DNA of 59,238 nucleotides, from positions 1 to 59,238 of the forward strand of contig JANXXI010000053.1 of the NCBI GenBank assembly GCA_025350695.1. The letters run 5' to 3'. Shown here piece by piece: positions 48,043 through 56,992 of this stretch. A program made the translations under genes and the position numbers. Each line of letters begins with the position of its first letter. Within the stretch, counting starts at the first letter, position 1. The notes below the pieces were generated by a model. It was not told where the DNA came from. It ran no database searches and saw only the letters and a list, made by a program, of their open reading frames with translations. Origin of the DNA: Acidobacteriota bacterium. Lineage in GTDB: Bacteria; Acidobacteriota; Terriglobia; Bryobacterales; Bryobacteraceae.

Positions 48043-49995
48043 ATGACACCAGAGCCCCACAGTGTACCGGAATATCTGTGGCTTTCCGTGCGCCCTTTCC
48101 TGGGCAAGCCGGAGATAGCCCTGGCGCTGTTTGGATCCATATGGGCGCTCAGCTTTTGGCTGTTTCCACACCCGCTGGTTTTGGTTCCTGCGACGGTTAT
48201 CGTTCTCTGGTTGTGGATTTGGGTAGCTATCCGCGTAGGTCCACACTTATTCAAAAAAGCGACATGGCGTTTGCGGAACAGGCTGATTGTTGCTTACCTG
48301 TTTATTGCAGTCGTTCCGATTTTGCTTATCCTGCGGGCCGCCGGCTATAGCGCGGAAATTCTATCGCAGCAAGTTTCCATTTATCTGGTTTCTACCGAAT
48401 TCGACAGGCATGTTGGTCAGGTTCGTTCCGCGGGCGATTCGCTGCTGAGGTTAGAGCAAGCGGGCCGCCATGATTCGGCGATGCGTTTTGAAGCCTCCCT
48501 TGAGGATCGCTTTCCGGGTGCGGAACTTCTGTTGAGCAAGGGCAACAATGTTCTATTGCCGGTTGATTCTGAGTTGGCTCATCCTCCACGCGGTTGGAAA
48601 AACGTGTCCGGCCTACTGGTGAAAGATGGACTACTTTACCTTTGGACTCATCAGCTGTTGGACGACTACGAGGTTACGTTGCTATCGCCAATTACCGCCA
48701 ATTTTCTGGCTGGATTGGTTCCCCACATAGGGAAAGTCGCCATTGTTCCCGAACCAGGATCCAAACAGCCGATGCGTCTTCATGAGGCTGAGGATTCGGG
48801 AATTCGCATAAGCAATGAAATCCCCCCGGCCATGAGCCGCTTTGATGCAGAGATTTCTCACGCGAAAATTTTCAAAGCCGCGCTATGGGATTCGCCGAAC
48901 GTATACGCGAAACCGTATCTGGCGCTGTTCAGTAGAATCTCGGCAGTCTCTCGCGTGATCTTTTCGGACAAGGCCGATTACGACCAATCGGAGCTATTAT
49001 CGCCGCTTTACGGGATATTGGTCGTCTTCCTCTTCATTCAACTCATTTCCCTGATGATCGGCATCTCTCTTTCCAGATCCATCACCGGGGCGGTGCATGA
49101 TCTTTACCAAGGCACGGTCCGGGTGACCGGCGGGGACTTCCGGTCCAAGATTCCGATCAGTGGAAACGATCAGTTGGCGTCACTGAGCGGCTCGTTCAAT
49201 GAGATGACCACCAAGGTTGAGCAATTACTGGTGGTAGCCAAACAACAAGAACGAATCGTAGCGGAACTGGAGATCGCCCGCGCGGTGCAGGCTCAGCTCT
49301 ATCCAACTAAGACGCCGGTATGCGAAGGGTTCCACGTTGCTGCAAAATACATTCCAGCGCTTAGTGTTTCTGGCGATTACTATGATTACCAATCTGTTGG
49401 GGAAGGCCGCATTGCGGTAGCGATTGGCGATGTTGCCGGCAAGGGAATTTCCGCCGCATTGCTTATGGCGGCATTGGCTTCGACGGTGCGCACGCAACTC
49501 CGTTTTTGCGAGGAAGCGTTGGGCCAGCGGATTTCTACCGCCCAACTTGTGGGCCAGTTGAACAAGCACCTTTGTGCGAATACGACACCTGAAAAGTACG
49601 CGACGTTTTTCCTGAGCATCTACGATGAAACCACTTCCGAGCTGCACTACACGAACGGTGGCCATCTTCAGCCTCTTCTGATCCGCGACGGTAAAATTGA
49701 AAAACTTGAAGTGAACGGCATGGTGGTTGGTTTGTTCCCGCACGCACCCTACACTGAGTCAACTTTACAGATGCTGCCGGGCGACATGATTGTGTTCTAC
49801 ACCGATGGGGTTACTGAGCCGGAGGACGCTTATGACGAGATGTATGGTGAAGATCGACTAGCCGAATTGGTGGTGCGCAATTCACAACTGACATCGACGG
49901 AGATCCTCGAAAAGATCGCAGCGGCCGTGGAGCAATGGACACACGCTCCGGAATCGCGCGACGATTTGACTCTGTTGATCGTGAGGAAAAGTTAG
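48043..49995 (+). CDS. Membrane PP2C-type (RsbU/SpoIIE) serine phosphatase with HAMP
   Basis: 650 residues. Two N-terminal membrane helices (about 27-66), another near 88-105, a long extracytoplasmic sensor region (about 110-310), a further helix near 328-350, a HAMP domain (about 350-405) and a coiled linker, then a SpoIIE-like phosphatase: Ser-Gly-Asp-Tyr-Tyr-Asp near 447-452, Gly-Asp-Val-Ala-Gly-Lys-Gly near 466-472, Tyr-Thr-Asp-Gly-Val-Thr-Glu near 586-592 and Ser-Arg-Asp-Asp-Leu-Thr-Leu near 639-645. The metal-binding Asp residues are intact. Such proteins dephosphorylate anti-sigma antagonists in partner-switching pathways; no RsbV or RsbW is adjacent. Confidence 0.92.
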   Translation: MTPEPHSVPEYLWLSVRPFLGKPEIALALFGSIWALSFWLFPHPLVLVPATVIVLWLWIWVAIRVGPHLFKKATWRLRNRLIVAYLFIAVVPILLILRAAGYSAEILSQQVSIYLVSTEFDRHVGQVRSAGDSLLRLEQAGRHDSAMRFEASLEDRFPGAELLLSKGNNVLLPVDSELAHPPRGWKNVSGLLVKDGLLYLWTHQLLDDYEVTLLSPITANFLAGLVPHIGKVAIVPEPGSKQPMRLHEAEDSGIRISNEIPPAMSRFDAEISHAKIFKAALWDSPNVYAKPYLALFSRISAVSRVIFSDKADYDQSELLSPLYGILVVFLFIQLISLMIGISLSRSITGAVHDLYQGTVRVTGGDFRSKIPISGNDQLASLSGSFNEMTTKVEQLLVVAKQQERIVAELEIARAVQAQLYPTKTPVCEGFHVAAKYIPALSVSGDYYDYQSVGEGRIAVAIGDVAGKGISAALLMAALASTVRTQLRFCEEALGQRISTAQLVGQLNKHLCANTTPEKYATFFLSIYDETTSELHYTNGGHLQPLLIRDGKIEKLEVNGMVVGLFPHAPYTESTLQMLPGDMIVFYTDGVTEPEDAYDEMYGEDRLAELVVRNSQLTSTEILEKIAAAVEQWTHAPESRDDLTLLIVRKS

Positions 49996-49996
49996 G

Positions 49997-51016
49997 GTGA
50001 AACAGATCACCAGGCTTTGGAGGCGCGCCCTTTTCATCTTCGGTATTCTGGCGGCGATTTTGCTGACCGGCACAATCGGCTTCGTCCTCATTGATCACTA
50101 CACGGTCTTTGACGCGTTTTATTTGACTCTGGTGACCATCACAACGGTTGGTTACAGTGAGATCGGAACGCTTTCGCAATCGGGCCGCGTTTTTAACGTT
50201 GGAATCATCATCACTGGGGTGTTGGCGCTTTTGCTCGCGATGGGGACTTTGACGCAAACCGTCCTGGAGCTGGAATTATCGAACTATTTTGAAAAACGGA
50301 GAGCGAAACGGATGATCCAAAAAATGGAGAATCATTTCATCCTTTGCGGGTACGGCCGGATGGGACGCGGCGCGGCGCGGGAACTGGCGGCTGCAAAAGC
50401 GCCATTTATCATCATTGATAAGAATGAGGAAAAGGTGGAAATGGCGATGAACCTGGGGTTCCTTGCGGTGCAAGCTGATTGCACCCGGGACGAGACATTG
50501 CGTGAAGTTGGGATTGATCGCGCCTTGGGCGTCATCTCCACGCTTGGAACCGATGCCGACAATCTGTTCCTGGTGCTATCGGCTAAAAGTCTAAATCCAA
50601 AATTGCGAGTAGCGACGCGGGTGAGTGAAGAAGAGGCCGAGGCGAAAATGCAGCGGGCGGGAGCCGACGTTATCTATGCGCCTTTTTCCACGGCTGGGGC
50701 CAGGATGTCTCAATCATTGCTTCGCCCGCATGTTCATGAATTCCTCGATTTCACAACCAGCACGATGGGTATGGACGTGCGCATTGAGCAAGTGCAAGTG
50801 GCTGAGCATTCCGAGTTCCACTTAAAGTCACTCGGTCAAGCGCAACTGCGCCGGGACCTTGGGGTGATTGTTCTAGCTATTCGGAAAATCAATGGCGAGA
50901 TGCAATTCAACCCACCCGCGGAGGCGCCAATTGTTTCCGGCGAGCACTTAATCGTAATGGGCCCTGCAGAGAAATTGCGGCAACTGGAAAAGCTGCTGAC
51001 CGAGGACAAGCGATGA
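49997..51016 (+). CDS. Potassium channel with RCK (TrkA-N/TrkA-C) domains
   Basis: 339 residues from GTG 49997, 1 base after the phosphatase. Two transmembrane helices (about 12-33 and 70-90) flank a pore helix and the selectivity filter Thr-Val-Gly-Tyr-Ser near 50-54. Then an RCK/TrkA-N domain: Phe-Ile-Leu-Cys-Gly-Tyr-Gly-Arg-Met-Gly near 113-122 (Rossmann Gly-x-Gly-x-x-Gly), Asp-Lys-Asn-Glu-Glu-Lys near 140, Asp-Ala-Asp-Asn-Leu near 193, and a TrkA-C end domain (about 250-335). The protein is the MthK/Kch type, gated by a nucleotide or ion. It overlaps the nnr start by 4 bases. Confidence 0.93.
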   Translation: MKQITRLWRRALFIFGILAAILLTGTIGFVLIDHYTVFDAFYLTLVTITTVGYSEIGTLSQSGRVFNVGIIITGVLALLLAMGTLTQTVLELELSNYFEKRRAKRMIQKMENHFILCGYGRMGRGAARELAAAKAPFIIIDKNEEKVEMAMNLGFLAVQADCTRDETLREVGIDRALGVISTLGTDADNLFLVLSAKSLNPKLRVATRVSEEEAEAKMQRAGADVIYAPFSTAGARMSQSLLRPHVHEFLDFTTSTMGMDVRIEQVQVAEHSEFHLKSLGQAQLRRDLGVIVLAIRKINGEMQFNPPAEAPIVSGEHLIVMGPAEKLRQLEKLLTEDKR

Positions 51017-52485
51017 AGGTGCTGACTGCCACCGAAATACGGGAAGTGGATCGGCTAACCATTGAAGCGGGCATCCCGGGAGTAATTCTCATGGAGAATG
51101 CCGCTCAGTCGGTGGTGGAAGAAATGGTGCGCCTGTGCGGCCCTATTCGCGGTCATCATGTCGTGGTGATTTGCGGCAAGGGCAACAATGGAGGCGACGG
51201 ATTGGCGATTGCGCGCATATTGGCCGTGCGTCACAACCCAGCGGCGTTACACGTGATGTTGGTGCACGCTGAAGCTGAGTTCACCGGCGATGCCGCCGTT
51301 AATCTGAAGATGCTGAAAGCGGCGGGGGTGCCGGTGCACAACAAGCTTCCCTCTGATGCGGCGCGGGTAACCATTGTGGTGGATGCAGTGCTGGGCACAG
51401 GCATCATTGGACCGGCTCGCGGGGCGGCGTTGGATGCCATTCGGGCGATCAATTCTCAATTCCCTTGGGCGAAGGTGGTGGCGGTGGACCTTCCGTCGGG
51501 CATGGCTAGCGATTCCAACTGGACTGAACGTGAATTTGCCCGAGCGGACTTGACCGTAACCTTCACGGCTCCGAAGCGATGCCATGTGTTGCCGCCAAAT
51601 TGCGATTCCATCGGCACGTTGGTGGTGAAGCAGATCGGCAGTCCGGAATCGTTGATGGAGTCAGTGAGGCTGTCACTGAGCGAGCCAGTCGAATTCACGG
51701 CGCTATTTGCGGCAAGGCAAAGAGGAGCGCATAAGGGCAGCTTTGGCCACGTCCTTTTTGTAGGCGGCGCCGCCGGAAAGACCGGGGCTATCAAGATGTC
51801 CGGATTGTCGGCGCTGCGGATAGGGGCAGGCCTTGTCACTGTAGCTTCAGAAGCGGCGGAACTTGCTCCCGATTTGATGGGGCACAACTTGTGGGATGCG
51901 GCGGCGGCCACGCCAGGAAAGACTGTGATAGCCGTTGGGCCGGGCTTGGCAAAGTCTCATGAGGCGGGTGTGCTGCTGGTGCAATTGCTGGCTGCCTCGA
52001 CTGTCCCGATGGTGATCGACGCGGACGCACTTAATCTATTGGCCGACATTGACTGGAAGGCTTCGCGCGCCCCAGCGGTGTTGACGCCGCATCCCGGTGA
52101 AATGGCCCGCTTGCTGGGTCGATCCGTGGAGGATGTGGAGGCTGACCGTTTGGGTGCGGCGCAAAAGTTGGCAAAGAAGCGAAATGCAATCGTAGTGTTG
52201 AAAGGCCAACGTACGTTGATTGCATTGCCGGACGGCCTTGTGTTCATTAACCCAACTGGATCTCCCGCGATGGCGAAAGGCGGTAGCGGCGATGTGCTTA
52301 CTGGCCTCATCGCAGGCTTGATTGCCCAGCATCCTAAGAACGTTGAATTGGCGGTCCGTGCGGCTGTCTACCTCCATGGCCTTTGCGGTGAGTTGGGAGC
52401 CCAGGACAAGACCGAACAGGGCCTGCTCGCCAGCGAGTTGGTGGATTATCTTCCCGGAGCGATTCGTGCTTTACAGTCGGTCTGA
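51013..52485 (+). CDS. nnr: Bifunctional NAD(P)H-hydrate epimerase / ADP-dependent dehydratase
   Basis: 490 residues, both domains fused as in E. coli YjeF. The N-terminal half (1-205) is the epimerase (Met-Glu-Asn-Ala-Ala near 28-32, Gly-Lys-Gly-Asn-Asn-Gly-Gly-Asp-Gly near 56-64, Val-Asp-Leu-Pro-Ser-Gly near 158). The C-terminal half (225-490) is the ATP/ADP-type dehydratase (Pro-His-Pro-Gly-Glu-Met near 359-364, Asn-Pro-Thr-Gly...Ala-Lys-Gly-Gly-Ser-Gly-Asp-Val-Leu near 415-428). It repairs hydrated NAD(P)H. ATGA overlap with the channel gene and a 20-base overlap with tsaE. Confidence 0.95.
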   Translation: MKVLTATEIREVDRLTIEAGIPGVILMENAAQSVVEEMVRLCGPIRGHHVVVICGKGNNGGDGLAIARILAVRHNPAALHVMLVHAEAEFTGDAAVNLKMLKAAGVPVHNKLPSDAARVTIVVDAVLGTGIIGPARGAALDAIRAINSQFPWAKVVAVDLPSGMASDSNWTEREFARADLTVTFTAPKRCHVLPPNCDSIGTLVVKQIGSPESLMESVRLSLSEPVEFTALFAARQRGAHKGSFGHVLFVGGAAGKTGAIKMSGLSALRIGAGLVTVASEAAELAPDLMGHNLWDAAAATPGKTVIAVGPGLAKSHEAGVLLVQLLAASTVPMVIDADALNLLADIDWKASRAPAVLTPHPGEMARLLGRSVEDVEADRLGAAQKLAKKRNAIVVLKGQRTLIALPDGLVFINPTGSPAMAKGGSGDVLTGLIAGLIAQHPKNVELAVRAAVYLHGLCGELGAQDKTEQGLLASELVDYLPGAIRALQSV

Positions 52486-52918
52486 ACAGGAAACAATTGA
52501 CGCCGGGAGCGCCTTAGCGCGGAGCCTCCCTAGTAGAGCGGTGGTCTTACTAATAGGCAACCTCGGGGCAGGGAAGACCACGTTTACCAAGGGGATGGTG
52601 GAAGAGTTGGGTGTAGGGTCGGCTGATGAAGTTTCCAGCCCCACTTTCCCGTTGATTCACGAATACGGCGATCCGCCGAAGCTCTACCACATCGACTTAT
52701 ACCGGCTGGAGGAAGCGCGCGAAGTAGCCTCGCTTGGGTTGGACGAAATCTTCGATCGCGATGCGATTGTTGTCATTGAATGGGGCGAACGGTTTCCGCA
52801 ACTGATGCCCGCCAAGCGTGTGGAAGTGCGCATCACTTATGTGGACGATGAAGATGCGCGGAATATCACGATTACAAATCTTCCTTTGACGAATACATCG
52901 CTGCAATCTGTTCCTTAA
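52466..52918 (+). CDS. tsaE: tRNA threonylcarbamoyladenosine ATPase TsaE
   Basis: 150 residues from GTG 52466, chosen because the normal TsaE start (Ser-Glu-Gln-Glu-Thr) follows it and GGAGC lies upstream; the longer frame to 52322 is the antisense-style extension in nnr. Walker A Gly-Asn-Leu-Gly-Ala-Gly-Lys-Thr-Thr near 34-42, Pro-Thr-Phe near 64, His-Ile-Asp-Leu-Tyr-Arg near 81-86 and Val-Ile-Glu-Trp-Gly-Glu near 110-115 are diagnostic. With TsaB/TsaD it completes t6A synthesis started by the YrdC protein at 27.3 kb. It overlaps nnr by 20 bases; its 3' end overlaps the convergent ligase by 47 bases. tsaB is not next to it. Confidence 0.94.
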   Translation: MLYSRSEQETIDAGSALARSLPSRAVVLLIGNLGAGKTTFTKGMVEELGVGSADEVSSPTFPLIHEYGDPPKLYHIDLYRLEEAREVASLGLDEIFDRDAIVVIEWGERFPQLMPAKRVEVRITYVDDEDARNITITNLPLTNTSLQSVP

Positions 52919-54656
52919 AGTTTTCCAGTACTTTCTTCCGGCGCACTTTCGTTGTTGGTGTCATCTCGCCGTTTTCGATGGTGAACTCGCGAGGCAACAC
53001 CGTATGTTTCCGGATCTGTTCGTACTGGGCTAATTGCTTGTTGGCCATTTGCACGGCCCGTTTCACTTCGGCCAACACTTCTGGCGCGGCCGCCAGTTCC
53101 TCAATCGACTTACCTTTCATTCCAGGAATTGCTTCCGCGGCGGCGGGATTGATTGTGAACAAGGCCGAAACGTATTGCTCGTTGTCTCCAACCAAAAGCA
53201 TCTGGCTCACAATTGGCTCGGTCTTGAATAGCGCCTCCAACTTGATAGGATAAATCTTCTTCCCGTTGGAGGAAACAATCATCTCTTTCTTGCGGCCGGT
53301 GATGGATGCGTAGCCATCGGGTGAAATCTCGGCTAAGTCTCCGGTGTGGAGCCAGCCGTTCCGAAACACTTCGGCTGTAGCGACCGGGTCTTGAAAATAG
53401 CTACTGGCAAGCGCCGGGCTTCTGACAAGCAACTCGCCGTCGTCAGCCAACTTAATTTCCACGCCATTGAGGGGTTTGCCGACCGTACCCAGCCTAACCG
53501 AATCCCATGCATTTAAGCAAACAATGCCGCCTTCGGTCAACCCATAGCCTTCCATCAAGGGCATGCCGATAGCTTCATAAAATTCACCCAAGTCACGGCC
53601 TAATGGCGCGGCGCCAGAAATGGCAAAGCGAATGCGCCCGCCGAAACGTTCCCGAATTTTCGAAAAGACAACCTTATCGGAAAGCTTCCAAGCACTGTTC
53701 AACCAGCCGGGCACGGGTTTACCTTGCTGCTTGTAGTGGCTCACCTGCGCGCCAACACCAAGTGCGGCGTAAAAGACTTTGCGGGCAACGGCGCCTCGCT
53801 TACGAATCTCCGTGCGGACGCTGGCATAAACTCGCTCCCAAACACGTGGCGGGGCCAGGAAAAGCGTGGGTTTCACCGTCTTGAACTCATGGGGCATGCG
53901 GGCCAAGCTTTCGGAAAAAAACACTTGGATGCCCATGCGAAGGGGTAAGAGTTCAATGCCTATGCGTTGGGCGATATGAGCAGAAGGCAAGAACGCAAGG
54001 GCGCAATCTTTGAGGGTTACATTGGGGAGGATGCCGGGTCCCATGTCAACATTGGCGACAAGCGCGCGGTGCGTGTTCCAAACCATTTTCGGTTCGCCCG
54101 TGGCTCCGGAAGTGAGGTACAAAATGGCGAAATCCTCGGCGGTGACGTTGGCGCGAATCCTTGAAAACAGCTCAGGATCGGCGGCTAGGGCTTTACGTCC
54201 GTTCTCCCGTAGCCAGTCTAGTGTTGATGCGCCCTCCGCTTGTCCTGTCATTAGTACCCATGGAACGCCCAAGGTATCTCCACCCGCCGCTTTCAACGAC
54301 TTCATCATCTTCGCGTCTTCAACGAAAATTAACTTCGCGCCGCACCGTTTTAATAAAACGACCTGGTCTGCAGCTGGTGAGTTCACATACAACGCGGCCG
54401 ATGCCGCCCCGCAAGCGATGACTCCTAAATCGGCGACGTAGAATTCCGCGCGAGTCTCCGACCCTAGCCCAACTACATCGCCGCGCTGAATGCCCATCTC
54501 CCACAGGCCAGCTGCAATCTCACGAACAGCTTCCCGATATTCAATCCACGTGTAGGTTCGGTATTTTTGGTTGCCTATCGGCTGATGCAGCGCTGGTGCA
54601 CTACCCCATTTGTCGACTGCTTCGTCCAGTAGTGAATAAACTGATCGCGGTGCCAT
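52872..54656 (-). CDS. Long-chain fatty-acid-CoA ligase / AMP-forming synthetase
   Basis: 594 residues, usual length for the FAA1 class. It adenylates a fatty acid and forms its CoA thioester. Seen: Tyr-Leu-Thr-Ser-Gly-Ala-Thr-Gly-Glu-Pro-Lys near 179-189 (P-loop), Gly-Tyr-Gly-Leu-Thr-Glu-Gly near 367-373 (A4/A5 region), Leu-His-Thr-Gly-Asp-Leu-Ala near 438-444 and Gly-Arg-Lys-Lys-Glu-Met-Ile-Val-Ser-Ser-Asn-Gly-Lys near 457-469 (A8, hinge). Thr-Thr-Lys-Val-Arg-Arg-Lys near 574 carries the A10 lysine. Its divergent start is 64 bases from the monophosphatase gene. Its last 47 bases overlap tsaE in the convergent arrangement. Confidence 0.93.
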   Translation of the reverse strand: MAPRSVYSLLDEAVDKWGSAPALHQPIGNQKYRTYTWIEYREAVREIAAGLWEMGIQRGDVVGLGSETRAEFYVADLGVIACGAASAALYVNSPAADQVVLLKRCGAKLIFVEDAKMMKSLKAAGGDTLGVPWVLMTGQAEGASTLDWLRENGRKALAADPELFSRIRANVTAEDFAILYLTSGATGEPKMVWNTHRALVANVDMGPGILPNVTLKDCALAFLPSAHIAQRIGIELLPLRMGIQVFFSESLARMPHEFKTVKPTLFLAPPRVWERVYASVRTEIRKRGAVARKVFYAALGVGAQVSHYKQQGKPVPGWLNSAWKLSDKVVFSKIRERFGGRIRFAISGAAPLGRDLGEFYEAIGMPLMEGYGLTEGGIVCLNAWDSVRLGTVGKPLNGVEIKLADDGELLVRSPALASSYFQDPVATAEVFRNGWLHTGDLAEISPDGYASITGRKKEMIVSSNGKKIYPIKLEALFKTEPIVSQMLLVGDNEQYVSALFTINPAAAEAIPGMKGKSIEELAAAPEVLAEVKRAVQMANKQLAQYEQIRKHTVLPREFTIENGEMTPTTKVRRKKVLENFKEQIAAMYSSKEDL

Positions 54657-54720
54657 AAGGGCTCATGCTAACACGGCCAGGGGTTTCTAAACATGGAATA
54701 AAAGGCTGCGAAAACGTAGA

Positions 54721-55500
54721 ATGAAAGTAATGTCATTTTCAAGAGAAATGGAAGCCATGCGCCGCATTGCCGCACAGGCGGGAGCGCTGATCTTGCGCTA
54801 TGCGGAGCAAGGCATAACAGCGGAAGACAAATTGGACGATTCTCCGGTAACGATTGCAGATAAAGAATCGGAGAAGTTAATCGTAAGTGAGCTTGCGAAG
54901 GAGTTTCCGGCCGACGGTCTGCTGGGCGAGGAAGGCGCAAACAAACCCACCACCAACGGCCGCAAGTGGATCATCGATCCGTTGGACGGCACTCGCGATT
55001 TTGTTCGCGGCAATGGCTTGTGGGCGGTGTTGATGGCGCTTGAAGTGGATGGCGATGTTAAAGCCGGAATTTGCCACTTTCCTGTATTGCGGAAAACCTA
55101 CACGGCGATAAAGGGTCACGGCGCGTTTTGCAATGACCTTCCCATTCGTGTTTCCACTATCCGCGATATTTCGAAGGCCGTGTTGTGCGCCAATAGCCTG
55201 CAGAAAGCGAATCAATTTGCCTGGAGCAAGGGGCTTGTTGAGTGGATGGGGCAGTTCTGGTCGGTGCGGAGCCAGGGGGGCGGGCCGGATTGCATGATGT
55301 TGGTCTCTGGTCAATCGGACGCTTGGCTTGAACCCACTTCGCAGCCTTGGGATCTGGCTCCACTGAAGGTTTTGATTGAGGAGGCGGGCGGCAAATTTTT
55401 CAATATGGATGGAGGCTCCAGCATTTATGCCGGCAACTGCCTGGCCTGCACACCTGCGCTTGAACCCGAATTGCGCCGCTTTTTCGTGAGACAAAAATAG
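54721..55500 (+). CDS. Inositol monophosphatase-family phosphatase
   Basis: 259 residues; ATG 54721 or 54730 could be the start. The Li-sensitive fold is clear: Glu-Glu near 73-74 (Leu-Leu-Gly-Glu-Glu-Gly), the metal triad Trp-Ile-Ile-Asp-Pro-Leu-Asp-Gly-Thr-Arg-Asp-Phe-Val-Arg-Gly near 83-97, and Gln-Pro-Trp-Asp-Leu-Ala-Pro-Leu near 215-222 with the second-site Asp. Substrates of such enzymes include inositol-1-phosphate, histidinol-phosphate, fructose-1,6-bisphosphate and 3'-phosphoadenosine-5'-phosphate; sequence alone does not choose. No his operon is present, so a HisN role is not supported. 64 bases divergent from the acyl-CoA ligase. Confidence 0.88.
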   Translation: MKVMSFSREMEAMRRIAAQAGALILRYAEQGITAEDKLDDSPVTIADKESEKLIVSELAKEFPADGLLGEEGANKPTTNGRKWIIDPLDGTRDFVRGNGLWAVLMALEVDGDVKAGICHFPVLRKTYTAIKGHGAFCNDLPIRVSTIRDISKAVLCANSLQKANQFAWSKGLVEWMGQFWSVRSQGGGPDCMMLVSGQSDAWLEPTSQPWDLAPLKVLIEEAGGKFFNMDGGSSIYAGNCLACTPALEPELRRFFVRQK

Positions 55501-55647
55501 CTGGTCACAAGTGAATTGTGAAGGTAGGTAGTTGTCCGTAAGGCGTTGTTGTGAATAGGGTTGTTGGCAAAAATGTTTGCGTGGACGACTTTTCATGAGC
55601 CGTTTTCCCAAACCAAGGCGCTATAGTGAAGTCGCCAATAAAACCTT

Positions 55648-56937
55648 ATGCCACACACGACAAATTCTTCGAACTGCATTTTCCTTCACTGGGTGCGGGC
55701 TTCGGCCCATGCTCCACTGGCTTACCCATTCTCGATCAATGCCACCACTTCCGGTCTTGCCGATTCAGTGGAGCAGTTGCTTGGGCATCCTCTGGCCGAT
55801 GAGGCCCGGCTATTTCTGGAAGGAGTAGCGGACGAACTTCCGGCTGGCCCCATTGAGCTTCACTTGCCCTTTATCGGGCGCAAGGAGCTTCCCACGGCGG
55901 GAGAGATTCTTCTAACTACAAAGCTATGTTGCGACGCGCCTGGCGTCTTTCGTTTAGTTCGTCAAGATCAGGAATTCGAGGATGAGTTCTTCCGGCAATG
56001 TGTAACGTTGATGGCAAGTTCACAATTCGAAAGCGCGATCCCCGCTACAGTCTGCTTTACCCATAAGAGTGAAGCCGCCGCCGGGGCATACCTTCCCTGG
56101 TTTCCGGAATTGGCCGGAACGCCGGGCTCAATCGACAATCGCCGCGCTGTTCGCGCAAGCGCTTCTATTGTTTTGACCGAGCGTGGCGAGGCTGCTTGGC
56201 GAAATACCTTTCCGGAGCGAAACCGCAATTTTCTGCCCGTCTACTCCCGGCTTTCGGTGGCAATGCGTCGCGCCATGCGCTTCTGGGCGCCGTTCGTCTT
56301 TTTCACGGAACGGGATCGATTCACTGACGCAAGCCTAGCTTGGCCGATGTTTGCTTGGGCTGCCAGCTTCGCCCCCCAAGCCAAAAATATTCGCGATTTC
56401 AGTTACGACATTCTGGACGACGAATCCATGGAGAAAGCGAGTAAATCCTATCGTCGCGGATTGCCCACTTACCTGAAGAAGATTGCCCCGGCGCTGGCCG
56501 CAATGGGACGGCCCAGGCTGGTTGCCCGCTATGCTCCAGATAACGCGGCCGAAGGAGTTCAGCAAGCCGAGTACAATCGAGGTCATCTGAATTCGTTATT
56601 TTCTGGCGAGGCTGATTTGGTGGACTTAGCCCAGCGTGTGTCGCTCGATTTGGCCAAATTGCGTTTGACTGCCGGGCTCTCGCCAGTTCGCCAACTCGCG
56701 CAGTTCCAAAGTATCGTCAGAGCGTTCAGCCACGATTTTCCAGTTCGGCTGAGGCGGCTCTATGCTTCTCATAATTGGGAGCACTTGGCCACTTTGCTGC
56801 TAATTGAAATGACCAACTCTCTCAGAGAAGAGTCCGAAGTATTCTCCGTGACCTGTGCGGCCGAGGCGGTGTCCGATACTGAAGGGTACGATCAAGAAAG
56901 TGAAGACCAAAAATGGCGCGAAATGTTAGCCGCGTAA
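55648..56937 (+). CDS. Unrecognised 429-residue protein
   Basis: ATG 55648 is used; nothing decisive fixes it. The product is soluble-looking, with no signal peptide and at most one hydrophobic helix near 205-235 (Met-Arg-Phe-Trp-Ala-Pro-Phe-Val-Phe-Phe). It is rich in Ala, Leu and Arg with many predicted helices in the second half (from about 265: Tyr-Arg-Arg-Gly-Leu-Pro-Thr-Tyr-Leu-Lys-Lys-Ile). Features: Ile-Asp-Asn-Arg-Arg near 151-155 and Asn-Trp-Glu-His-Leu near 376-380. I do not recognise a family. Codon use and coding run look genuine. It lies 147 bases after the monophosphatase and 55 before the epimerase on the same strand. Confidence 0.7.
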   Translation: MPHTTNSSNCIFLHWVRASAHAPLAYPFSINATTSGLADSVEQLLGHPLADEARLFLEGVADELPAGPIELHLPFIGRKELPTAGEILLTTKLCCDAPGVFRLVRQDQEFEDEFFRQCVTLMASSQFESAIPATVCFTHKSEAAAGAYLPWFPELAGTPGSIDNRRAVRASASIVLTERGEAAWRNTFPERNRNFLPVYSRLSVAMRRAMRFWAPFVFFTERDRFTDASLAWPMFAWAASFAPQAKNIRDFSYDILDDESMEKASKSYRRGLPTYLKKIAPALAAMGRPRLVARYAPDNAAEGVQQAEYNRGHLNSLFSGEADLVDLAQRVSLDLAKLRLTAGLSPVRQLAQFQSIVRAFSHDFPVRLRRLYASHNWEHLATLLLIEMTNSLREESEVFSVTCAAEAVSDTEGYDQESEDQKWREMLAA

Positions 56938-56992
56938 CAGTGTAGAATAACTAGTACCGCGACTCACGCGCCAAGATAGGGAAAACTCCGAA

